A stretch of 64,000 nt of DNA from Methylovirgula sp. 4M-Z18 (GCF_037890675.1 NZ_CP149574.1:3324874-3388873), one strand, 5' to 3'. Shown: positions 47,926 to 56,487, counted from the first letter of the stretch. Made by a program: numbers and translations. Notes: generated from the sequence alone by a model not told the origin.

Positions 47926-49911
47926 TTAAACGGCGTAACGGCGAATGAATTTCAGCGCGCGGCCGAGGTCGCCCGCCGTCAATGCCTTGCCCGCATGCAT
48001 GCGCGCCGCGACGATCGCGGCGGCAAGCCGCAGCGGATGATCCGGCACTTCCAACTTTTGCTTGGGCTCGGACTCATCCGCAAGGCGCTGCAGCCCGGCG
48101 CGCTCATCCTCCGTCCCGCCGGATGCGACCGCGAGCGCCAGGGCGAGGCTGGCGAATTGCGCCGGACCGTCCTGCGCTTCGATGGCCTGCACGCGCGCGA
48201 AACGCACCAGATTGAGGAAGCGCTTGGCGGCACGCGGCGTCGGCGCGGCGATCGGCCCGAGCGCTTTCAACAACGTCGTGTCCTGCTCGCTCCAGCCACC
48301 GTCGAGTTGCGAATGGCCGGCATCGATTTCGGCATTCGGCAAGGCAGCGACATCGCGGTCCATGAAGCGGCCGACGAAATTGTCGCGGCTGTCGGAAATA
48401 CCCGAAACGTCGAGCGGCAACTGCACGATCTTCTCCAGCCGCTCGGCCGTATCGGCGCCGAAGCTTTGTGCGACTTGCGCGCGATTGATCGCGGCCAGCA
48501 GAATGAAACCCGGATGCGCCAGCAGCGCATGGACATCGCTCAGCACGTGGGCGGCGGCCTGCGGATCGAGCGCATCAAGACCGTCCAGCGTCACGACGAT
48601 GCGATCGGGCCGCGGCGCCGCGCTTTCGCGGTTCTGCAGCAGCCCCGAAAGGGCAGTGAGGAAGGTGCGCGCGCCATCGGCGGGCGTCGAAGCCTTGATG
48701 AAATCGGGCGTGATATAGGCCGTGCCGGTCTGTTTCGGCGCGCGGCGTTCGGCCTCTTCGGCGAGAACCGAGGCCTGCGCCGCCTCGGAGGTCAAAGTGT
48801 TCACCCGGCGCAATTGGTGCTGATGCTGCGTCTCCAGATCGACCCGGCGCTGCGCCACATCGGTCTTCAGCAAGGCGACGCCGCGCACGATGGGCTGAGT
48901 GAAGAGAAACGCGCGGCCAATGACGAAGACGAAACAGAGCAGCGCCAGCCAGAAGAAGGCCGACCCGATATAGGAGAGCCAGATGACATTGCTCTGCAGG
49001 CTGAGGGCCGCGGGCGCCAAATCGCTGCTCAAGCCCCAGATGTGGGAGATCCAGTCCTTGTGATGGTCATAGGCGTAGCCGAGAAGCCAAGAGAGGGCGA
49101 ACAGCAGCACGCCGCCGACGAGCCAGCGCATCTGGCTGCCGAAGGCCCAGAGCGAGCGCAGAAAGACCGTCGCCCACGGCATGGCGCTGCCGGCGCCGGA
49201 GACGTCGCGGACTACATCCTTATAGGCGACGATCGGATCATTCGCGACGAAGCCGAAAGCGCGCATGCGCTGCTCGATCCGGCTGCGATTGGCGCGTGCA
49301 TAGGCGTCGACACCAGAACCGGCATCATAGAGCATCGTCTCGTTCAGCTTGGCCCTGCGGCCCTCAATTTCTTGCAGGGTCTGGCGCTCGCCGTCGAGCC
49401 GGCGGTGTGCATCGTTGAGCCGCTCGCGGGCATCGCGTGCTGCGGTCTGCGGATCGGAGGTCGCATGGGCAGCTTCCTGCGCGATCAGACTGTAGGAGCT
49501 TCCTCCCGCGGCCGGTTGCAGCAGCGCCGCATGGACGCTTGCGGCGACGGCGGTCGCCGGATCCCCGACGAGCTTGGTGGCGTCGAGCTTGGCCACCACC
49601 AAACGGGACGCAAACGGGCTGTCGGCGCCCAGCTTGGCCGCAGCTGTCGTGAGCTGCTGCAGCCGCTCCAGCGTGCGGGTGAGCAGGAAGGTCTTGCCCG
49701 CCCCCGCCGCGCCGAAAATACCGATGGTGAACGGGGATTCTGCGCGCTTATGGGCGGCAAGTTCGGCCAGAAGCTCGGCGCTCGAGGCGGAAGCCGAAGT
49801 TTGCGGGATTTTCGAGGCGTCGGACGCCAAAACGAGTGCGGGGGGACTGCTGGTGACGAGGGGCGTGACCGGCTTTAGAACCGGCTCGATCCGAACACTC
49901 TCGGGCTGCAT
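47926..49911 (-). CDS. KAP-family membrane P-loop NTPase
   Basis: 661 residues from the ATG at 49911, chosen because GGAGAG lies eight bases upstream; the frame extends to 50058. After a Pro/Ser-rich N-terminus comes Walker A GIFGAAGAGKTFLL, a heptad-rich helix with ERLNDAHRRLDGERQTLQ, two membrane segments (WLVGGVLLFALSWLLGYAY and SAFFWLALLCFVFVIGRAF), a second coiled coil and Walker B IVVTLDGLDAL. Membrane helices inserted within the P-loop domain are the hallmark of KAP NTPases, some of which serve in phage defence. Role unknown. Confidence 0.8.
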   Translation of the reverse strand: MQPESVRIEPVLKPVTPLVTSSPPALVLASDASKIPQTSASASSAELLAELAAHKRAESPFTIGIFGAAGAGKTFLLTRTLERLQQLTTAAAKLGADSPFASRLVVAKLDATKLVGDPATAVAASVHAALLQPAAGGSSYSLIAQEAAHATSDPQTAARDARERLNDAHRRLDGERQTLQEIEGRRAKLNETMLYDAGSGVDAYARANRSRIEQRMRAFGFVANDPIVAYKDVVRDVSGAGSAMPWATVFLRSLWAFGSQMRWLVGGVLLFALSWLLGYAYDHHKDWISHIWGLSSDLAPAALSLQSNVIWLSYIGSAFFWLALLCFVFVIGRAFLFTQPIVRGVALLKTDVAQRRVDLETQHQHQLRRVNTLTSEAAQASVLAEEAERRAPKQTGTAYITPDFIKASTPADGARTFLTALSGLLQNRESAAPRPDRIVVTLDGLDALDPQAAAHVLSDVHALLAHPGFILLAAINRAQVAQSFGADTAERLEKIVQLPLDVSGISDSRDNFVGRFMDRDVAALPNAEIDAGHSQLDGGWSEQDTTLLKALGPIAAPTPRAAKRFLNLVRFARVQAIEAQDGPAQFASLALALAVASGGTEDERAGLQRLADESEPKQKLEVPDHPLRLAAAIVAARMHAGKALTAGDLGRALKFIRRYAV

Positions 49912-50090
49912 ATAATCTCTCCAAAATCCGCTCTTGAGCCTGGGTGATAATGGCCGAATAAGGCAAAGACCAGACAAAGCGCGATACATCGTCCTTTCCC
50001 AACAGATAAATTTGGCAATTTGGGGGGAGATTGCGGAGAGAAAGGCGCAGATTTGCAAACGCGGTTAATGGGTACCACACGAGCGACGCC

Positions 50091-50140
50091 GAACGGACCG
50101 CGACCGTCCCGGTCGCATGCGCGCGGGACGCCCGCGCTCC
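50091..50140. repeat. Tandem hairpin repeat between KAP and Lrp genes
   Basis: Two adjacent hairpins: GCGACCG-TCC-CGGTCGC (50100-50116) and GCGCGGG-ACG-CCCGCGC (50121-50137). The left flank GAACGGACCGCGA matches that of the 46974 palindrome although the stem that follows differs. It sits just past the Lrp stop and may end that transcript. Confidence 0.7.
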
Positions 50141-50142
50141 TT

Positions 50143-50619
50143 TCAACCGAGCGGCACCTCAAGGCCCGTCTTGACCCGGTCCATCGCGACGAAGGTCTTG
50201 AATTTCTTCACATTATTGTTGGTGAAGAACAACTTCCGGGTGAGGGCCTCATAGGCCGCCATGGTCGGCACCAGCAGGACGAGCAGAAAGTCCGCCTCGC
50301 CGGTGACGTAATAGCATTGCTGCACCTCGGGCGTGGCGGCAAATTGCCGCTTGGCCGCATCGATCAAATCCGCCCGCTCGCTCTCCATTTCGACCGCGAC
50401 GAAGATCGTGATCGGCTGGCCGACCTGCGCCGGGTCGACCACAGCCACATTCGCGGCGATCACGCCGTCCTCCTCCATGCGCCGGATGCGCCGCTGCACC
50501 GCCGGCGCCGACAGATTGACCCTTTCGCCGATGGTCCGCTGCGGAATCTTGTTGTCGCGCTGCAAGATCGCGAGAATGGCGAGATCGAACGCGTCGAGGG
50601 GCGAGGAATTGGCGGCCAT
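50143..50619 (-). CDS. Lrp/AsnC-family regulator
   Basis: 158 residues: N-terminal helix-turn-helix (IPQRTIGERVNLSAPAVQRRIRR) and a C-terminal RAM ligand-binding domain (YYVTGEADFLLVLLV). Lrp proteins form octamers that respond to amino acids. It is divergent from the diaminopropionate ammonia-lyase operon with 102 bases between the starts, which strongly suggests that it controls that operon in response to its substrate. Confidence 0.92.
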   Translation of the reverse strand: MAANSSPLDAFDLAILAILQRDNKIPQRTIGERVNLSAPAVQRRIRRMEEDGVIAANVAVVDPAQVGQPITIFVAVEMESERADLIDAAKRQFAATPEVQQCYYVTGEADFLLVLLVPTMAAYEALTRKLFFTNNNVKKFKTFVAMDRVKTGLEVPLG

Positions 50620-50721
50620 GCGCAGGTACTCACGAAACAAAATTGCAAAAGGCGACCGAAAATAGAGCCCATATTCCACGTATTGCGCAATATATTTCCG
50701 CCGTCTTGGAGGACTTGCGCG
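50620..50721. promoter_or_regulatory. Divergent promoter region of lrp-type gene and dpaL operon
   Basis: 102 bases between divergent starts, with an AT-rich middle (AAATAGAGCCCATATTCC and CGTATTGCGCAATATATT) including the dyad TATTGCGCAATA at 50681-50692, a likely Lrp-type operator. The ribosome site GGAGG at 50708-50712 serves dpaL. Confidence 0.5.
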
Positions 50722-51930
50722 ATGTTTCATTTCAATCGGCACGACGATTACGGCCGGCCGCTCGATCCGGCTGATGCGGCGATGCTGGGCCCCGAGGGCC
50801 TTGCCAAGGCGGAGCGCTTCCTCGCCCAGCGCGAGGATCACGCGGTGACGCCGATGCACACTTTGCCCCGCCTTGCGGCGGAGCTTCGCGTCGGCGCGAT
50901 CCATGTGAAAGACGAAGGCCAGCGTCTCGGCCTTGGCAGTTTCAAGGCGCTTGGCGGGGCCTATGCCGTCGCCTGCCTCGCTCTCGACCATGCCGCGGCG
51001 CGCTTGGGACGACCGGTCGATATGAGCGAACTGACCATGCCCGACGTGCGCGCCCTGGCGCAAGACCTCACCTTCGCCTGCGCGACCGATGGCAACCACG
51101 GCCGCTCGGTCGCGCAAGGCGCGGCATTCGTCGGGGCCAAATCCAAGATTTTCATCCATTCCGGCGTAAGCGACGGGCGCGCCGCCGCCATCGCCGGCTT
51201 CGGCGCCGAGATTATCCGGGTGACGGGCACCTATGACGATTCGGTCGCGGAAGCGGCACGGGTCGCGGACGAAAAGGGCTGGGCCATCGTCTCCGACACG
51301 TCCTGGCCGGGATATGAGCACATCCCCGGCCTCGTGGCGCAAGGTTATACGGCGCTTGTCGGCGAGGCGTTGCGACAGCTTGCCGAGCCACCCACCCATG
51401 TTTTCGTTCAAGCCGGGGTCGGCGGCATTGCCGCTGCCGTCGCGGGACATCTCGCCCTGCGCTTCGGGGCGCAGCGCCCGAAAGTCATCGTTGTCGAACC
51501 CGCGCGCGCCGCCTGCCTATACGCCACTGCGGCAGCCGGACATCTCGTCAAAGTGCCGCATGGCGAGCCGACCGTCATGGCCATGCTCGAATGCTACGAA
51601 CCCTCCAGAATCGCATGGCGCGTACTCGCCCGCGTCGCCGATTGTTTCATGACGGTCGAGGAGGAAGATGCCGTTGACATCATGAACCGCCTTGCCCGGC
51701 CCCTTGCGGGCGATCCAGCGATCGTCGCGGGCGAGAGCGGTGGCGTTGGCCTCGCCGGGCTGATCCGCGTGATGCGCGATCCGTCAATCGCGGCGCAATT
51801 GCAGCTCGACCGGAATGCGCGCATCTTCGTCATCAACACGGAAGGCGCAACCGACCCCATGGTGTACCGGACCCTGGTCGGCAAGGATCCGCAAGAGATT
51901 GCAGCGACTATCGCGCGGGGGACGGCATGA
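50722..51930 (+). CDS. dpaL: Diaminopropionate ammonia-lyase
   Basis: 402 residues, fold-type II PLP enzyme. The PLP-lysine motif GSFKALGGAYA, the ATDGNHGRSVAQGA segment and the glycine-rich AGVGGIAAAVAGHL phosphate-binding region are present, and length and sequence layout match diaminopropionate ammonia-lyase (E. coli YgeX type). It converts 2,3-diaminopropionate to pyruvate and two ammonia. GGAGG nine bases upstream supports the start. The stop overlaps the next ATG (51927-51930), so the three-gene unit is translationally linked. Confidence 0.9.
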   Translation: MFHFNRHDDYGRPLDPADAAMLGPEGLAKAERFLAQREDHAVTPMHTLPRLAAELRVGAIHVKDEGQRLGLGSFKALGGAYAVACLALDHAAARLGRPVDMSELTMPDVRALAQDLTFACATDGNHGRSVAQGAAFVGAKSKIFIHSGVSDGRAAAIAGFGAEIIRVTGTYDDSVAEAARVADEKGWAIVSDTSWPGYEHIPGLVAQGYTALVGEALRQLAEPPTHVFVQAGVGGIAAAVAGHLALRFGAQRPKVIVVEPARAACLYATAAAGHLVKVPHGEPTVMAMLECYEPSRIAWRVLARVADCFMTVEEEDAVDIMNRLARPLAGDPAIVAGESGGVGLAGLIRVMRDPSIAAQLQLDRNARIFVINTEGATDPMVYRTLVGKDPQEIAATIARGTA

Positions 51931-53156
51931 AAAACCCTGAAATCAACGCCGCGCGGCTCCTCGACCGCATTCAGCAACTCGGCGCGATCGGGCGCGATGC
52001 CGAAGGCCGGCTGACACGGCTTGCCGCATCCGACGCCGACATGGCGGGACGCGACCAGCTTGTCGCCTGGCTCGAAGCGGTGGGGCTCGAGGTCGCGATC
52101 GACCGGATCGGCAATATTTTCGGCATCTGGCGTACGGACACCGACGCGAACCCACTGCTCATCGGCTCACATATCGATACGGTGATCGACGCCGGCATCT
52201 ACGATGGCTGCTACGGCGTGCTGGCAGGGCTGGAAGTCCTTGCGGCGCTGAAAGAAGCGGGCGTCGCGCCGGCGCGCCCCATCGCCGTCGCGGCTTTCAC
52301 CAATGAGGAAGGCGTGCGCTACACGCCCGACATGATGGGCTCGCTCGTCTATGCCGGCGGCCTTAGCGTTGAAGACGCGCTCGCGCGCGTCGGCATCGAC
52401 GGCACCGTGCTGGGCGATGAACTGCGGCGCATCGGCTATGCCGGGGCAAGGGACGCGCCGTTTGCGACGCCGCACGCCTATGTCGAATTGCATGTCGAGC
52501 AGGGGCCGGTGCTGGAGCACAAAAACCTAGCCATCGGCGCGGTCGAAACGCTGCAGGGCATTTCCTGGCAGCGCATCACGGTGCAAGGTGTCGCCAATCA
52601 CGCCGGCACGACGCCCATGGCGCTGCGCCGCGACGCCGGCTATGCCGCGGCGAAGGTTGCGGCCTTCGTGCATGAACGCGCGAAGGCCAACACCAGCGGC
52701 TCGGTGGCAACGGTCGGCTCGATCGCTTTCGAACCCAATGCGATCAATGTCATTCCGTCCCGGGCCTCGTTCACGGTCGATCTGCGCAATCCCGACGAGG
52801 CGCGCCTGCGCCAGGATGAAGCTGCCCTGCAGGCTTTCCTCGACGAGATCGCCGCGCGGGAAAACGTCACCTATACCGTCGAGCGCCTCGTACGGTTCGA
52901 GCCCGTCACCTTCGACAAGCAAATCGTCGCGCTGATCGATGAGGCCGCCGCCGCGCGCGGCTTGAGCGTGCGGCGAATGACCTCCGGCGCGGGACATGAC
53001 GCGCAGATGGTCGCGCGCATCGCGCCCGCCGCGATGATCTTCGTGCCGAGCAAGGACGGCATCAGCCACAATCCGCGCGAATATACCGCTGACGCAGCAC
53101 TTGTGGACGGCGCCAATGTGCTACTTGATGTGGTGACGCGCCTTGTGGGAATTTGA
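51927..53156 (+). CDS. M20 Zn-dependent hydrolase (carbamoylase type)
   Basis: 409 residues of the N-carbamoyl-L-amino-acid hydrolase / allantoate amidohydrolase / beta-ureidopropionase group. Metal-binding segments: LIGSHIDTVIDAGIYDG, FTNEEGVRY, ELHVEQGPVLE and the late His in GISHNPREYT; the dimerisation domain has VANHAGTTPM. It hydrolyses a C-N bond of a ureido or amide group. Coupled to dpaL, it may release free diaminopropionate from a carbamoyl or acyl derivative. The exact substrate is an inference. Confidence 0.87.
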   Translation: MKNPEINAARLLDRIQQLGAIGRDAEGRLTRLAASDADMAGRDQLVAWLEAVGLEVAIDRIGNIFGIWRTDTDANPLLIGSHIDTVIDAGIYDGCYGVLAGLEVLAALKEAGVAPARPIAVAAFTNEEGVRYTPDMMGSLVYAGGLSVEDALARVGIDGTVLGDELRRIGYAGARDAPFATPHAYVELHVEQGPVLEHKNLAIGAVETLQGISWQRITVQGVANHAGTTPMALRRDAGYAAAKVAAFVHERAKANTSGSVATVGSIAFEPNAINVIPSRASFTVDLRNPDEARLRQDEAALQAFLDEIAARENVTYTVERLVRFEPVTFDKQIVALIDEAAAARGLSVRRMTSGAGHDAQMVARIAPAAMIFVPSKDGISHNPREYTADAALVDGANVLLDVVTRLVGI

Positions 53157-53162
53157 ACTCGA

Positions 53163-54326
53163 ATGAAAGACATGGATTTGAACGCGCTTCACCGCGACAT
53201 GACGCAATGGCGGCGCGATTTGCATACGCATCCGGAATTCGGCTTCGAGGAAACCCGCACCGCCGCCTTTGTCACTGAGAAGCTGCGCGCCTTCGGGTTC
53301 GACGAGATTGCGACCGGCATCGGCGGCACCGGAATCGTCGCAACCTTGCGCCGCGGCACCGGCAACCGCGCCATTGCCCTGCGCGCCGACATGGATGCCT
53401 TGCGGATCGCCGAGCAAAGCACCCTCCCTTATGCCTCGCAAACGCCGGGCGTCATGCACGCATGCGGCCACGACGGCCACACGGCGATGCTGCTCGGCGC
53501 GGCGAAAATGCTGCACGAGACCGGGGATTTTAACGGCACGATCCGCTTCATCTTCCAACCGGCCGAGGAATGGGGCAAGGGCGCGAAAGCCATGCTGGCC
53601 GACGGGCTGCTCGCCCGTTTCCCGTTCGACGAAATTTATGGCCTGCACAATATGCCGGGCATGCCCATCGGGCGCTTCGAGACCCGCGCCGGACCGGTCA
53701 TGTCGGCGGAAGACAATTTCGAGATCACCCTGCACGGGCTCGGCGGCCACGCGGCGCGGCCACATGCCACCCACGAGGTGCTGGTCGCGGCCTGCGCCCT
53801 TGTCGTCAATCTGCAGACCATCGTGGCGCGGCGCCTCGACCCGACCGATATTGCCGTCGTCTCCGTGACCGAACTGATCACCGACGGCACCCGCAACGCC
53901 CTGCCAGGCGAGGCCCGTATCCTGGGCGACGCGCGCTCGTTCAAGCGGGATGTGAGTGCCGCCATCGAGGCGCAGATGCGGCGCATCACGCAGGGCATCG
54001 CAGACGCCTACGGCGTTGCGGAAACCGTCACCTATACCCACGAATTCGTGCCGCTCATCAACGATGCCGCGGCGACGCGCGAGGCATTGCGTGCCGCCGA
54101 GACCGTCGTCGGGAAAGATCGGGTGGCTGAAATGAAGGAGCCGATCGCCGCGTCCGAGGATTTCGCCCAGTTCCTCGCGCATGTGCCGGGCTGCTTCATG
54201 TTCATGGGCAACGGCTCGGAATCCAAGCCGCTGCACAATTCGTCCTATGATTTCAACGACGCCGGCCTGATTTTCGGCGCGCAATTTTTTGCGGAGGTCG
54301 CTCGGCAGCGGCTATCCGGTCGCTGA
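53163..54326 (+). CDS. M20 amidohydrolase (hippurate hydrolase type)
   Basis: 387 residues. M20D family: HTHPEFGFEE at the N-terminus, ALRADMDALRI, the metal-site motif HACGHDGHTAML, FQPAEEWGKGAK and a late EPIAASEDFAQFL. The dimerisation domain contains GLGGHAARPHA. It removes acyl groups from N-acyl amino acids. It starts six bases after the carbamoylase-type gene and is the last gene of the dpaL operon, suggesting a second deacylation route to the same amino acid. Confidence 0.88.
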   Translation: MKDMDLNALHRDMTQWRRDLHTHPEFGFEETRTAAFVTEKLRAFGFDEIATGIGGTGIVATLRRGTGNRAIALRADMDALRIAEQSTLPYASQTPGVMHACGHDGHTAMLLGAAKMLHETGDFNGTIRFIFQPAEEWGKGAKAMLADGLLARFPFDEIYGLHNMPGMPIGRFETRAGPVMSAEDNFEITLHGLGGHAARPHATHEVLVAACALVVNLQTIVARRLDPTDIAVVSVTELITDGTRNALPGEARILGDARSFKRDVSAAIEAQMRRITQGIADAYGVAETVTYTHEFVPLINDAAATREALRAAETVVGKDRVAEMKEPIAASEDFAQFLAHVPGCFMFMGNGSESKPLHNSSYDFNDAGLIFGAQFFAEVARQRLSGR

Positions 54327-54395
54327 CTTGGGAGCGGACAACGCTTTCCAACAGATAGCAGCGACCTTTTTGGACGTTAGCGGAAGGATATGTGA

Positions 54396-55100
54396 TTAAC
54401 CCCGAAATTTTTGCAAATCCTCGGCACAAAGCTTACGCCCGACCACATGCAGACGTCGTTTGATTTTCTTGAGCGTGTCCTCAACCGTCGAGGTTTCGAG
54501 ATTCAGGCGATCGGCAATGTTTTTTGACAGCAACCCATTGGCCTTGAGCGCGGCGATCTGCACCTCACGGGCGGTGAGTGGCAGCAGCGTCGCCGGTAGC
54601 GAAAGTTCCGCGCGGCGAACCGCCCATCGCGACTGCCACCGATAGAGCAAGGTCGGCACCAGGTATTTGGCGCGCTCCGATTCCTCTGCCGTGAACGGAT
54701 CGTTCTTGTTCTTTCGATACAGAGTGGTCCACGCCAAGCCGTAGGAACTCTCTAACCCGGCCAGCAGCAAGTGATGAAAGCCGTAACGTAAAAGGTAATC
54801 GGCAATCTTGCGCCCCGACGAGATGCCGCAAACATGGCCGCCTTCGGAATCAGTACGCAATTGCCGATATTTTTCCACCGCGACGACTTGGACGATATGC
54901 GGATACATCGCGAAGAGCTGACCGATGACATCGTGCTGCGCAAGCGAGCCATAATCGATCACGAATTGCGGATCAATGTTGTAAAGGCGCGTTTCCGATC
55001 CGATCCGGATCGTCCCATCACTTTGCCGATCGCCCGCTCCGACAATCAATGAATCGTAATGGATGGCGTCTCTGAAAGAGAGCAGATCCCGGTCCAACAT
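54396..55100 (-). CDS. LuxR-type transcriptional regulator
   Basis: 234 residues from the ATG at 55100 (MLDRDLLS); an upstream ATG would give 263. The C-terminus is a LuxR/GerE helix-turn-helix (LTAREVQIAALKANGLLSKN and IADRLNLETSTVEDTLKKIK). The N-terminal 160 residues (RLYNIDPQFVIDYG, GFHHLLLAGLESSYGLAW) resemble ligand-binding domains of orphan LuxR regulators; no luxI-type synthase is in the window. It diverges from the Kazal-protein gene. The 5' part of this gene and its leader recur in damaged form at 55638-55912. Confidence 0.85.
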   Translation of the reverse strand: MLDRDLLSFRDAIHYDSLIVGAGDRQSDGTIRIGSETRLYNIDPQFVIDYGSLAQHDVIGQLFAMYPHIVQVVAVEKYRQLRTDSEGGHVCGISSGRKIADYLLRYGFHHLLLAGLESSYGLAWTTLYRKNKNDPFTAEESERAKYLVPTLLYRWQSRWAVRRAELSLPATLLPLTAREVQIAALKANGLLSKNIADRLNLETSTVEDTLKKIKRRLHVVGRKLCAEDLQKFRG

Positions 55101-55312
55101 CGACACCCCCAGAAATCGAGGAAGACAGGTTGGGGAAGAGTAGTGGAAGATTGAAGCGGGATTTGTGATATGGCTCACACGCGACAAAATACTGAGGGTG
55201 CTGCCGATAAAGTCGCAAATGGGAACTTTGGCGCTACTAAAGTGGTTTCGTACGAGCGTGGCGAGTCAAGCGATCCGTATTGACAAATTGTGATCACAAT
55301 GCGGGGGCAAGC
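55101..55312. promoter_or_regulatory. Divergent luxR-type / Kazal gene promoter region
   Basis: 212 bases between divergent starts. The half nearest the regulator (to about 55150) is shared with the truncated second copy. TTGACA at 55281-55286 could be a -35 element for the Kazal gene, and nearby TTGTGATCACAA (55287-55298) is a perfect 12-base palindrome that could bind a regulator. Confidence 0.5.
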
Positions 55313-55651
55313 ATGATAAACAAGATCAAAATATTCACTGCGCTTGTCGCACTAACGTTTTCCAACAATGTCCTTGCTGCTGCCTGCCCGCAAATCGTAA
55401 AGCCCGTTTGCGCCGCCGATCCTACAACGAAACAGGTCCAAACCTATACGAATTCGTGTTTCGCGCAGCATGCCTCGGCCATCGTCCTTCACGACGGAAA
55501 GTGCAATGGCCTCATGTGCCCCAGGAGCTGCATCGTCCATGGCGTCCGCGGCAAAAGCATCATAACAGGCGCCATCAAGGTCTACGACAACATGTGCTGG
55601 GCAGAGAAAGATCTAGCTAAATTTATTAGCTATGCGCCGTGTCCGCGGTGA
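55313..55651 (+). CDS. Secreted Kazal-type protease inhibitor-like protein
   Basis: 112 residues from the ATG at 55313, preceded by GGGGGCAAGC. A signal peptide (KIKIFTALVALTFSNNVLA) is followed by a Kazal-like module CPQIVKPVCAADP, with TYTNSC, then AIVLHDGKC, matching the C-x-P-V-C-x-D / TYxNxC / GxC pattern. A second, divergent half follows (CPRSCIVHG, VYDNMCWAEKD, APCP). Eight cysteines imply disulfides. By family knowledge Kazal domains inhibit serine proteases; the target here is unknown. It lies between the regulator and its damaged copy. Confidence 0.75.
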   Translation: MINKIKIFTALVALTFSNNVLAAACPQIVKPVCAADPTTKQVQTYTNSCFAQHASAIVLHDGKCNGLMCPRSCIVHGVRGKSIITGAIKVYDNMCWAEKDLAKFISYAPCPR

Positions 55652-55862
55652 CGCACGTGATATACGGGTACATCGCAAAACGCCGACCGATGACCTCGTG
55701 CCGCGCTAGCGGCTCGCAATCTAGCACGAATTGCGGATCGATGTTGTAAAGGCGCGTTTCCGCCCCGATCCGGATCGCGCCGTCGCTCTGCCGGCGCCCC
55801 CCAACAATCAATGAATCATAATGGATGGCTTCTGTGAAAGAGAGCAGATCCCGGTCCAACAT
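55638..55862 (-). pseudogene. Truncated second copy of the LuxR-type regulator
   Basis: From the ATG at 55862 the product matches the first about 65 residues of the neighbouring regulator (MLDRDLLSFTEAIHYDSLIV, then RLYNIDPQF and FAMYPYI) and then ends; no helix-turn-helix follows. DNA similarity continues through the leader to about 55912. The break falls at the 3' end of the Kazal gene. The remnant cannot act as a DNA-binding regulator and is best read as a decayed duplication. Confidence 0.8.
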
Positions 55863-56194
55863 CGACACCCCCAGAAATCGAGGAAGACAGGTTGGGGGAG
55901 AGTAGCGGAACATACAGCCTGACTTTGTGAGCAGACTTACACGGATGGAAGTACTAGGACCTTGGTTTGCAAATCAAGGCAATGGAGTTTAGGGCGCAGG
56001 AATCCAATCAGTTTGAGATCAGAGCAGGAATCTCGCGAAAATCTTTCGTAAATGGCGCGAAAATTTGCAGGAACCCGAAGATAATAAAAAAGGTCGAAAT
56101 AAGAAATTCCCATAGTTTAATCCCATTCTATAACGATATTCTGAAATAAGATGATTATTTTTCTATTTGCTCTACTCAAAATATGGAGGAATAC
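55863..56194. other. AT-rich intergenic stretch
   Basis: About 330 bases. The first 50 are the duplicated regulator leader. From about 55960 the sequence is markedly AT-rich, and an open frame at 55967-56149 lacks a ribosome site and any recognisable motif. It is probably the left edge of the acquired islet and holds the promoter of the Cys-rich protein gene. Confidence 0.5.
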
Positions 56195-56446
56195 ATGCAC
56201 ATTCAATTAACTCTTGCTATTATTATGTCGATGTACTCGGGCTCTATACTTGCAGCAACAGCAAATCCTTGCGGCCAGTGCCCTCCAGATAAGAAATACT
56301 GCGTTGTTGGATGTGGTGGCGCACATTGCGAAGCCAATGCACTGGAATTGCAGGCTCCGCAAGCCGGAGCGTGCGAACAATACGAAGCGTACATCGGAGC
56401 GACGCATTTTTCAATAAACCGACTTTCAACGATAGATACGAAATGA
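56195..56446 (+). CDS. Small exported Cys-rich protein, unknown
   Basis: 83 residues from the ATG at 56195, preceded by GGAGGA at 56185-56190; the ATG at 56183 lies inside that site. A signal peptide (LTLAIIMSMYSGSILAA) leads to a short Cys-rich domain (CGQCPPDKKYCVVGCGGAHC) with five cysteines and one more downstream. No family recognised. The codon use and base composition are far more AT-rich than the chromosome around it. A lipoprotein gene of the same character follows 41 bases later and may be co-transcribed. Confidence 0.6.
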   Translation: MHIQLTLAIIMSMYSGSILAATANPCGQCPPDKKYCVVGCGGAHCEANALELQAPQAGACEQYEAYIGATHFSINRLSTIDTK

Positions 56447-56487
56447 TCCCCCATGCTTATCTTCCAAATTGTTATTGGAGGCTGATC

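Noticed and set aside
50143-51450. 435-codon minus-strand frame joining the Lrp gene with the antisense of dpaL
   Set aside because: Only the first 158 codons from the ATG at 50619 encode an Lrp protein; the rest is an upstream antisense extension across dpaL.
55967-56149. 60-codon frame in the AT-rich stretch
   Set aside because: No ribosome site, no signal or domain, and AT-rich DNA of this length yields such frames by chance. Kept only as non-coding.
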